From: Lentisphaerota bacterium
GTDB taxonomy: Bacteria; Verrucomicrobiota; Kiritimatiellia; UBA8416; JAFGIZ01
NCBI GenBank assembly: GCA_016929365.1
Contig: JAFGIZ010000068.1
Coordinates: 1 to 8,988, forward strand
Length of the DNA stretch: 8,988 nt
Direction: 5' to 3'
Both the position numbers and the translations under genes were made by a program. Positions 1 through 4,981 of the stretch are shown here, piece by piece (positions within the stretch are counted from its first letter, which is position 1; each line of letters opens with the position of its first letter). The notes under the pieces are model-generated. The model was not told where the DNA came from. It searched no databases and saw only the letters and a list, made by a program, of their open reading frames with translations.

Positions 1-695
1 CCCACGCCGGCTTCGCCGAGCAGGACCGGGTTATTCTTGTTGCGGCGGCACAGGATCTGAATGACCCGCTGCAGCTCGTCCTTGCGGCCGATCACCGGGT
101 CCAGCTCGTCCTTGCGGGCCAGCTCGGTCAGATCGCGCCCGAACGTATTCAGCGCCGGCGTCTTGGGCTTGCCCCGGGGCTCTTTGCGGCCGGGCGCGGA
201 CCCGGCTTCGGCCTCCTCGTTTTCGAGGTCTTCTTCCGCGTCCGCGTCGAAGTTGGGATCCAGCTCCCGCATGATTTCGATGCGGGCGGTATCGAGGTCC
301 ACCCCGAGGTTGCGCAGCACCTGGGCCGCGACGCCTTCGCCCTCGCGCAGCAGGCCCAGCAGGATGTGCTCGGTGCCGACGTAGGTATGGTGCAGCGTGC
401 GCGCTTCCGCGGCGGCCAGCTGCAGGACCTTTTTGGAGCGGGGCGTAAAGGGGACGTTCCCCACCGTCTTGGTTTCCGGCCCCTGTCCCACGGCCTTTTC
501 GACTTCCAGGCGCACGGCGTCGAGGGACACGTCCATCCGGTCCAGGACGTTCACGGCCACCCCTTCGCCCAGGGCGATCAGCCCCAGCAGGAGATGCTCG
601 GTCCCGACGTACGGATGGTTAAAATTATCGGCCTCGCGCCGGGCGAGCTGGATCACCCGCTGGGCGCGCGGCGTAAAATTGCTGAATCCGTTCAT
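1..695 (-). CDS. clpC: ATP-dependent Clp protease ATP-binding subunit ClpC, N-terminal part (runs off window)
   Basis: ClpC is the AAA+ unfoldase that feeds substrates, including phospho-arginine-marked proteins, to the ClpP protease in the cytoplasm. The 231 complete codons here begin MNGFSNFTPRAQRVIQ and hold two Clp_N repeats (about residues 3-70 and 80-145). Each carries the GTEH signature, with E33 and E109 aligning with the B. subtilis ClpC glutamates (E32, E106) that bind phospho-arginine. An acidic linker (about 145-180) follows, then the start of the first AAA+ domain, with DPVIGR at 199-204 and NNPVLLGEAGVG cut off at the Walker A loop by the window edge. The ATG at 695-693 is supported by GAGGG six bases upstream. 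The gene is third after mcsA and mcsB, 102 bases beyond the mcsB stop. The short linker and GTEH repeats favour ClpC over ClpA or ClpB. The middle domain and second AAA+ domain are not visible. Confidence 0.95.
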   Translation of the reverse strand, partial: MNGFSNFTPRAQRVIQLARREADNFNHPYVGTEHLLLGLIALGEGVAVNVLDRMDVSLDAVRLEVEKAVGQGPETKTVGNVPFTPRSKKVLQLAAAEARTLHHTYVGTEHILLGLLREGEGVAAQVLRNLGVDLDTARIEIMRELDPNFDADAEEDLENEEAEAGSAPGRKEPRGKPKTPALNTFGRDLTELARKDELDPVIGRKDELQRVIQILCRRNKNNPVLLGEAGV

Positions 696-741
696 CCTTT
701 TCCCTCTTCACCGGCCTCGAGAAACGGCCCGCAGCAAACAC

Positions 742-776
742 GGAAGCGCGCGGCCGCGATGGGCCGTGCGCCTTCC
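742..776 (-). promoter_or_regulatory. Imperfect hairpin in the mcsB-clpC gap
   Basis: The 102-base gap between mcsB and clpC holds an inverted repeat. On the minus strand GGAAG, CGC and CGGCC pair with GGCCG, GCG and CTTCC around a six-base loop. This gives 13 Watson-Crick pairs with one bulged base and one mismatch. No run of T follows on the minus strand, so it does not look like an intrinsic terminator. It could stabilise or divide the transcript between mcsB and clpC, or simply reflect GC-rich sequence. Its role is inferred only. Confidence 0.4.
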
Positions 777-797
777 CGCGTGACCTGCGGGCGGCCG

Positions 798-1859
798 CTA
801 CGCCAGGGTTACCCGGCTCAGTTTCTCGCGTATCATGGCCGCACGCGCTTCGTCCCGCGCGTCCGGCTCCAGGGGCCTCCCCAGAATTTTCTGCAGATGC
901 CCAGGCTGCGATAAAAGCATTATCTCATTCACATCCCCCACTGTCAACCCCCGCACGACCTCGAACTCGACCCCGAGCCGCAGGCCCGCGAGCAGGTCAA
1001 TGGCCTCCCTGGAGCGGAGCACGTGGGCGTGCCGCAGAACCCCGTAAGCGCGGCCGATCTCGTCGCGGGCGCGGCTTTGCCGGTTCTGCATCAGCCGCAG
1101 CCGGGCGTTGCGCTCGTGGCCGGCCACTTCCCGCGCGACCTCGGTCAGGCCTTTGAGGATGGCCGCTTCGCTCTCGCCGAGCGTCGAATGATTGGAAATC
1201 TGGCAGATATTGCCGTAAGCCTCGGTCCCTTCGCCGAGCAGGCCCCGCACCGCCACCCCCAGCTTGTCCAGGCCTTTCATGACCGGCTCGATCTCGTCCA
1301 TCAGCCGCAGTCCGGAGAGATGCATCATCACGCTGGCCCGCAGGCCCGTGCCCACGTTGGTGGGGCACGCCGTGAGGTAGCCCAGCCGCCGCGAAAAGGC
1401 GTATTCGAGTTTCGCCTCCAGGCGCGAGTCGAGGCGGTCGATGCGGTCCCATACGGCCGCCAGGTTGAGCCCCGGGGCGATCCCCTGCAGGCGGAGGTGG
1501 TCCTCTTCGTTGATCATCACCGCGATGCCTTCGTCGGGACTGACCGCCACGCCGCTGCCGGCCCCCTGCACGGCGATTTCGCGGCTGATCAGGTGGCGCT
1601 CCTTCAGCACCTCCTTGTCCACGTCGCCGAGCTCGGGCATCTCCAGGAAGACGGGATGCTCCGCCGACATGGCGTCCCCCAGCGCGTCGCGCACGCGCTG
1701 CCAGACCCGCACCCGCTCGTCTTCCGGCGCCCAGCCCGGGAAAGAGCAGCCCCGCAGGTTGCGGGCCAGCCGGACACGGCTGCTGATGACAATGCCGGCA
1801 GGGTCTTCCGCGGCCAGCAGCCACGAATCGCGGCGCTTGACGAGATCGTCAATCACCAT
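798..1859 (-). CDS. mcsB: Protein-arginine kinase McsB
   Basis: McsB transfers phosphate from ATP to arginine side chains of damaged or regulatory proteins, marking them for ClpC-ClpP. The 353 residues match the family's usual length and cover the ATP:guanido phosphotransferase catalytic fold. Visible motifs are SSRVRLARN (26-34), NEEDH (117-121), the active-site stretch ACPTNVGTG with C165, and GEGTEA (209-214). The C-terminal RDEARA (335-340) fits the RDxxRA motif that senses phospho-arginine in McsB and separates it from creatine or arginine kinases that act on free guanidino compounds. The ATG at 1859-1857 lies two bases after the mcsA stop, with AGGGAG within the mcsA end as a possible ribosome site, so translation is probably coupled to mcsA. 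No key residue appears lost, and I infer an active enzyme. Confidence 0.96.
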   Translation of the reverse strand: MVIDDLVKRRDSWLLAAEDPAGIVISSRVRLARNLRGCSFPGWAPEDERVRVWQRVRDALGDAMSAEHPVFLEMPELGDVDKEVLKERHLISREIAVQGAGSGVAVSPDEGIAVMINEEDHLRLQGIAPGLNLAAVWDRIDRLDSRLEAKLEYAFSRRLGYLTACPTNVGTGLRASVMMHLSGLRLMDEIEPVMKGLDKLGVAVRGLLGEGTEAYGNICQISNHSTLGESEAAILKGLTEVAREVAGHERNARLRLMQNRQSRARDEIGRAYGVLRHAHVLRSREAIDLLAGLRLGVEFEVVRGLTVGDVNEIMLLSQPGHLQKILGRPLEPDARDEARAAMIREKLSRVTLA

Positions 1860-1861
1860 GC

Positions 1862-2356
1862 TCAGGCGGGCTCCCTGTCCGGCGCGGCCGCCCCCTGCAG
1901 GGCCCGGACCTTGTCACGCAGCGCCGCGGCTTCTTCAAAATCCTGGCGTGCCACGGCCTTGTCCAGCGCCTCGCGCAGGGCGGCGATTTCCTCGGAGACC
2001 TGTTCCGTGGCGGGCACCTTGCCCGCGTGGCGCGTCCCGGCATGTGTCCCTTCCAGGTAGGGCCGCAGCTCCTCCTCGAAGGTTTCGTAACAGGTGGGGC
2101 AGCCCAGCCGGGAGCGCTTGTCGAAGTCCTCGCGGCGCAGGCCGCAGGCGGGACAGGTCTTGTCGCCGGCCGGCGGCTTCACGTCCCCCTGCACACCCAT
2201 GCCGAACAGAAAATCGGTCAACGACGTGGGCGATTCGATTTCGAAGCCGTTTTTGGCCGCGCAGGCCGCGCAGACAAACAGTTCCTTGGCAACGCTGTCC
2301 ACGATCTGTTTAAAGTGGACGGTGGCTTCGTTCTGCTGGCAGAGTTCGCACTTCAT
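1862..2356 (-). CDS. mcsA: McsA, zinc-binding activator of McsB (UVR domain protein)
   Basis: McsA is a small cytoplasmic zinc protein that binds and activates the arginine kinase McsB. The product is 164 residues. Four CxxC pairs are visible (C3/C6, C29/C32, C68/C71, C86/C89), enough for two zinc sites. A GxxxHxGKxP-like stretch lies near 103-115, and a UvrB/UvrC-type helical hairpin at about 119-154 includes EEAAALRDKVRAL. I chose the ATG at 2356-2354 because it begins MKCELC, directly before the first CxxC as in known McsA proteins; an in-frame TTG at 2362 would add only two residues. The start lies nine bases after the ilvE stop and the stop two bases before mcsB, so the gene sits inside a tight operon. 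In Firmicutes the upstream neighbour is normally ctsR; here it is ilvE. Confidence 0.93.
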   Translation of the reverse strand: MKCELCQQNEATVHFKQIVDSVAKELFVCAACAAKNGFEIESPTSLTDFLFGMGVQGDVKPPAGDKTCPACGLRREDFDKRSRLGCPTCYETFEEELRPYLEGTHAGTRHAGKVPATEQVSEEIAALREALDKAVARQDFEEAAALRDKVRALQGAAAPDREPA

Positions 2357-2365
2357 CCGCAACGC

Positions 2366-3286
2366 TCACGCCACGACGGTAAACCAGTTGTGCCGGTCCG
2401 GCACACGGTCCTCGACAATGTCGAAAAACGCGGACTGGATCCGCTCCGTCACCGGCCCGCGCGTGCCGTTGCCGACCGCGATGTTGTCGATCCGGGCCAC
2501 GGGCGTGATCTCCGCCGCCGTGCCCGAAAAGAAGACCTCGTCGGCGATATACAGGGCTTCACGCGGAATCACGTGCTGGTGGATCCGGATTCCCAGCTCG
2601 CGCGCCAGGGTGAAGACGCAATGCCGCGTGATGCCCGGCAGGATGGACGAGCTGGAGGGCGGCGTGTAGATCACGCCGTTGCGCACCATGAAGATATTCT
2701 CGCCCGACCCCTCGGACACGAAGCCGTAATGATCCAGCGCGATCCCCTCGTCGAAGCCGCCCTGCATCGCCTCGATTTTGATCAACTGCGAGTTCAGGTA
2801 GTTCCCGCTTGCCTTGGCCAGGGCCGGAAACGTGTTGGGCGCGGCGCGGTGCCACGACGAGACGCACACCGAGACCCCGTTCTCCATGGCCTCGTCGCCC
2901 AGGTACTTGCCCCATTCCCAGGCCGCGACCACGCAGTTGAGCGGACACTCGAGCGGGTTAACGCCCATGCTGCCCAGCCCACGGAACACGAAAGGCCGGA
3001 TATAGCAGGACTCCAACCCGTTCGCGCGCACGGTCTCGACCACGGCCCGGCTGAACTCCTCGCGCGGGAAGGGCACGTCCATGCGGTAGATCTTGGCCGA
3101 CTCGTAGAGGCGGCGCATATGGTCGTCCAGCCGGAAGATTCCCGGTCCGCGGGCGGTCTTGTAACAGCGGATGCCCTCGAAGACGGCGGAGCCGTAATGC
3201 AGCGCATGCGCCATGACGTGGCACGTCGCGTCCTTCCAGTCGACCAGCTTGCCGTCGTACCAGATTTTCCCTTCGCCGAAGGCCAT
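2366..3286 (-). CDS. ilvE: Branched-chain amino acid aminotransferase IlvE (class IV PLP enzyme)
   Basis: IlvE catalyses the last step of leucine, isoleucine and valine synthesis, moving the amino group of glutamate to the branched 2-keto acids. At 306 residues it has the normal IlvE length. ALHYGSAVFEGIR (28-40) is the typical N-terminal signature. K158 in AKASGNYLNS is the pyridoxal-phosphate lysine (K159 in E. coli IlvE). E192 in SEGSGENIF corresponds to the glutamate that contacts the cofactor ring, and FFSGTAAEITPV (252-263) is the C-terminal signature. The ATG at 3286-3284 is preceded by GGGAG seven bases upstream. The gene starts 50 bases after tRNA-Leu on the same strand and is followed after nine bases by mcsA. 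D-amino-acid transaminase and aminodeoxychorismate lyase share the fold, but length and signatures favour IlvE. Confidence 0.94.
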   Translation of the reverse strand: MAFGEGKIWYDGKLVDWKDATCHVMAHALHYGSAVFEGIRCYKTARGPGIFRLDDHMRRLYESAKIYRMDVPFPREEFSRAVVETVRANGLESCYIRPFVFRGLGSMGVNPLECPLNCVVAAWEWGKYLGDEAMENGVSVCVSSWHRAAPNTFPALAKASGNYLNSQLIKIEAMQGGFDEGIALDHYGFVSEGSGENIFMVRNGVIYTPPSSSSILPGITRHCVFTLARELGIRIHQHVIPREALYIADEVFFSGTAAEITPVARIDNIAVGNGTRGPVTERIQSAFFDIVEDRVPDRHNWFTVVA

Positions 3287-3308
3287 CCTGCTGCTCCCTG
3301 TCCTGATG

Positions 3309-3333
3309 CGCGCCGGACAACGCGCCCGGCGCG
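3309..3333 (-). promoter_or_regulatory. GC-rich hairpin between tRNA-Leu and ilvE
   Basis: Within the 50 bases between the tRNA 3' end and the ilvE start, CGCGCCGG and CCGGCGCG form a perfect eight-pair stem with a nine-base loop. No T-run follows on the minus strand, so an intrinsic terminator is not supported. If the tRNA transcript continues into ilvE, the hairpin would lie just after the tRNA 3' end and could guide processing or protect the mRNA 5' end. That role is inferred. Confidence 0.45.
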
Positions 3334-3336
3334 GAG

Positions 3337-3421
3337 TGCACCCGGAGGGATTCGAACCCCCACGCCCTCAACGGGCACAAGGACCTGAACCTTGCGTGTA
3401 TGCCAGTTTCACCACGGGTGC
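3337..3421 (-). tRNA. tRNA-Leu, anticodon CAG
   Basis: This is an 85-base class II tRNA that reads CUG leucine codons. The acceptor stem GCACCCG pairs perfectly with CGGGTGC. The anticodon stem CAAGG/CCTTG encloses the seven-base loop TTCAGGT, with anticodon CAG at 3387-3385. A long variable arm with a GCCC/GGGC stem is present, as expected for tRNA-Leu. The T arm has GGGGG/CCCTC around TTCGAAT. The discriminator base is A, the leucine identity base. The gene does not encode the 3' CCA (ACTC follows), so a CCA-adding enzyme is needed. It has its own promoter just upstream and lies 50 bases before ilvE on the same strand. CTG is a much-used leucine codon in this window, which fits the anticodon. 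Confidence 0.97.
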
Positions 3422-3440
3422 ATACCGTACGAAACAGCAC

Positions 3441-3469
3441 ATACTAGGGCAGTGCGCCCGCCGGGTCAA
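3441..3469 (-). promoter_or_regulatory. Sigma-70-type promoter of tRNA-Leu
   Basis: On the minus strand TTGACC (3469-3464) and TAGTAT (3446-3441) are separated by exactly 17 bases, close to the TTGACA/TATAAT consensus. Transcription would start near 3434, about a dozen bases before the mature tRNA 5' end at 3421. It is the clearest promoter in the window. Without a visible terminator after the tRNA it may also serve ilvE-mcsA-mcsB-clpC. Confidence 0.75.
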
Positions 3470-3484
3470 GCGCGGCGGCCCGGT

Positions 3485-3516
3485 CTTGTTTTTTGCCGCC
3501 GTAGCGGCGGGACAAG
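3485..3516 (-). other. Hairpin after the secreted-protein gene, with an A-run instead of a T-run
   Basis: Four bases after the stop of the secreted-protein gene, minus-strand CCGCCG and CGGCGG pair around the loop CTA. Outer CTTGT and ACAAG arms can also pair, leaving an asymmetric internal loop that includes a run of A. The homopolymer run 3' of the hairpin is A on the minus strand, so the canonical intrinsic-terminator form is not met in either direction. It may still mark the transcript end or act through Rho or an RNase. It lies between the gmhA unit and the tRNA promoter. Confidence 0.45.
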
Positions 3517-3519
3517 GCC

Positions 3520-4296
3520 CTAATTTTCGTCGCGCTCGCGCCCGGCGGGGGGTTCGGGCGGCCGGGTCTCGGTTTCGATCGTTTCCTGGTCGAGGAAGCG
3601 CACTTCGTTGGGGGTGGCCTCGAAGACCGTCCGCACGTAGCGGTTGTACGCGGTCTGGTGGATCACGGTCACGAACCCGTCGCGGTCCACGCGGAGGCGG
3701 GGCTTGTAGAAGCGCAGGAGGCGCCCGAGCTGGAAGACCCCGTAGTTGTCGCCGCTGGACGGCTCGTCGATGCGCAGAAAAAGCTGTTCCTGCTTCTCGC
3801 GGGTCCAGTAACGGAGGCTGTACGCGCGCTCGCGCCCCGGGTACCCGGGCACGCCGCGTTTCACGGACGTGATTTCGATGCCCGGCACGACGTCGACCAT
3901 GAACGGCTTGGCCCCGTAGGCCACGCCGTCGCGGACGGCTTCGGCGTCGATCAGGTAGCGGGAGGCGGTTCCCACGTCGAAGCGCGCGGACAGGTCCGTC
4001 ATCATGACGTGCCGTTCGCCCGGCAGGAGCAGCAGCCGCCGCAGCAGCGGCCGGTCGTTCAGCCGCATGACCGGCCGGCCGTCTCGCGTCACGATCAGCC
4101 GCAGCGCCGTGTTCGCGCGCTCCGGGTCGTCCGCGTCGATCACGACGGGATAGTCCGACTCGTTCCACAGGGTCAGGTAGCCGACCATCGGCTCGAACTG
4201 GAGGTACACGTGGTGCTCCATTGTGAGCTTGAGCAGCAGGTCCGCCCGGCCGCACACGGGGAGCAGCAGCAATCCGAGCAGCCAGGCGCGTTTCAA
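3520..4296 (-). CDS. Secreted protein of unknown function, translationally coupled to gmhA
   Basis: I do not recognise the family. The 258-residue product begins MKRAWLLGLLLLPVCGRA, a short basic start plus a hydrophobic core typical of a signal peptide, with likely cleavage after A18. LPVC is a poor lipobox, so a lipoprotein is less likely. The mature part alternates short hydrophobic strands and charged turns. YLTLWNESDYPVVIDAD (40-56) and LLPGE (90-94) resemble an Ig-like beta-sandwich, and FVTVIHQTAYNRYV (208-221) looks like a second conserved segment. The C-terminus is rich in Pro, Glu and Arg. The TTG start at 4296-4294 is chosen because GGAGG lies seven bases upstream and the TTG overlaps the gmhA stop as TTGA; upstream residues in the same frame are only the out-of-frame reading of gmhA. 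The coupling suggests co-expression with gmhA, but a shared pathway is inference. Confidence 0.8.
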   Translation of the reverse strand: MKRAWLLGLLLLPVCGRADLLLKLTMEHHVYLQFEPMVGYLTLWNESDYPVVIDADDPERANTALRLIVTRDGRPVMRLNDRPLLRRLLLLPGERHVMMTDLSARFDVGTASRYLIDAEAVRDGVAYGAKPFMVDVVPGIEITSVKRGVPGYPGRERAYSLRYWTREKQEQLFLRIDEPSSGDNYGVFQLGRLLRFYKPRLRVDRDGFVTVIHQTAYNRYVRTVFEATPNEVRFLDQETIETETRPPEPPAGRERDEN

Positions 4297-4871
4297 CAGG
4301 CCGCCTCCACCGCGTCCAGGATGGCGTGCAGGATCACCTGGTGCGCTTCCTGGATCCGTTCCGTCGCGCTGCCCGGGACGATGACTTCGGCGTCCGCCCG
4401 GCCCGCCAGGGGCCCCCCGTCGCGCCCCAGCAGGCACAGCGTCCTGAGGCCGCGCGACTGCGCCGCCTCCAGAGCGAGGGCCAGGTTGGCGGCCCGGCCG
4501 CTGGTGCTGAAGAGCACGAGCACGTCTCCCGGCCGGCCCAGGGCCTCGACCTGGCGGCTGAAGACCCGATCGTAGCCGAAATCGTTGGCGATGCAGGTCA
4601 GCGCGGTCGTATCGGCGACCAGCGCCACGGCCGGCAGGGCGCGCCGGTTGGCCCGGAAACGGCCCACCAGTTCTTCCGCGAGGTGCAGCGCCTCCGCGGC
4701 GCTGCCGCCGTTTCCGGCGGTCAGGACGGCGTGCCCCTGCTGCAGCGCCGTCACGACCAGCGCCGCCCCCGCGGCCACGGCGTCCGCCTGCTCGTCCAGC
4801 GCGCCGATGGCCGCCGCGCTTTCGGCAAACAGGCGCCGCAGGCGGCCGGTATCGACGGGATTCGCGTTCAT
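4293..4871 (-). CDS. gmhA: D-sedoheptulose 7-phosphate isomerase GmhA (SIS domain)
   Basis: GmhA converts sedoheptulose 7-phosphate to D-glycero-D-manno-heptose 7-phosphate, the first step in making ADP- or GDP-activated heptose for lipopolysaccharide core or surface glycans. Translation from the ATG at 4871 gives 192 residues, the same length as the E. coli enzyme. TAGNGGSAAEALHLAEELVGR starts at 51, IANDFGY is at 94-100, FSTSG at 121-125 is the SIS phosphosugar loop, and ERIQEAH is at 171-177. H63, E67, Q174 and H182 align with the zinc ligands H61, E65, Q172 and H180 of E. coli GmhA. That supports an active isomerase rather than the related DiaA replication factor. The frame stays open upstream, but those residues do not look like GmhA. 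No strong Shine-Dalgarno is seen. The gene diverges from dnaE and overlaps the following secreted-protein gene by four bases. Confidence 0.92.
   Translation of the reverse strand: MNANPVDTGRLRRLFAESAAAIGALDEQADAVAAGAALVVTALQQGHAVLTAGNGGSAAEALHLAEELVGRFRANRRALPAVALVADTTALTCIANDFGYDRVFSRQVEALGRPGDVLVLFSTSGRAANLALALEAAQSRGLRTLCLLGRDGGPLAGRADAEVIVPGSATERIQEAHQVILHAILDAVEAAC
4304..4308 (-). promoter_or_regulatory. Shine-Dalgarno GGAGG that fixes the TTG start of the secreted protein
   Basis: GGAGG on the minus strand lies inside the last codons of gmhA, seven bases before the TTG at 4296. No ATG or GTG lies near this position in the frame. The strong site plus the TTGA stop/start overlap is the main reason to place the start here. 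Confidence 0.75.
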
Positions 4872-4872
4872 A

Positions 4873-4886
4873 CGGTATCCATACCG
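4873..4886. repeat. 14-bp inverted repeat immediately before the gmhA start
   Basis: CGGTATCCATACCG has six-base arms around a two-base centre and ends two bases from the gmhA ATG. As DNA it could be an operator; as RNA the loop is too short for a full hairpin, so arm-end pairing would have to fray. It covers the place where a ribosome site would be, and gmhA has no clear Shine-Dalgarno there. Confidence 0.4.
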
Positions 4887-4952
4887 GAAAAGCCCGGGCC
4901 GGGAGAAGCAAAATCGGGCTCCGGGCGGCCGGAATCCGAAATCGCTTCCCAT

Positions 4953-4964
4953 CCCCGCGCGGGG
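4953..4964. repeat. Perfect 12-bp palindrome CCCCGCGCGGGG upstream of dnaE
   Basis: The palindrome ends 17 bases before the preferred dnaE ATG at 4982, and its last four bases, GGGG, lie eight bases before the alternative ATG at 4973, where they could act as a weak ribosome site. It could be a protein-binding site or a leader stem. Composition alone could also produce it. Confidence 0.35.
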
Positions 4965-4981
4965 TGCTTACCATGGGACCC

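Larger units (their letters stand above)
4872..4981. other. Divergent gmhA-dnaE intergenic region
   Basis: These 110 bases must contain the 5' signals of both gmhA (minus) and dnaE (plus). I find no convincing -35/-10 pair in either direction. Three palindromic elements are visible: the repeat at 4873-4886, GCCCGGGC near 4892-4899, and CCCCGCGCGGGG at 4953-4964. A further AGCCCG/CGGGCT pair can form a weak hairpin in the middle. The region is GC-rich, so some symmetry is expected by chance. Confidence 0.5.

Noticed and set aside
366..914. 182-codon plus-strand frame opposite clpC and mcsB
   Set aside because: It is antisense to the Clp_N repeats and the mcsB 3' end, with no domain of its own.
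1023..2060. 345-codon plus-strand frame opposite mcsB and mcsA
   Set aside because: It is an antisense frame in register with mcsB; the minus-strand McsB is complete with its catalytic and sensor motifs.
2027..3388. 453-codon plus-strand frame opposite mcsA, ilvE and part of tRNA-Leu
   Set aside because: It is in codon register with ilvE and mcsA, is rich in His, Arg, Gly and Asp as antisense frames of GC-rich genes are, and runs into the tRNA gene.
3462..3468. GGTCAAG resembling half of a CtsR heptad (RGTCAAA)
   Set aside because: Only a single imperfect copy is present, without the direct repeat at the required spacing, and it is simply the complement of the tRNA -35 region.
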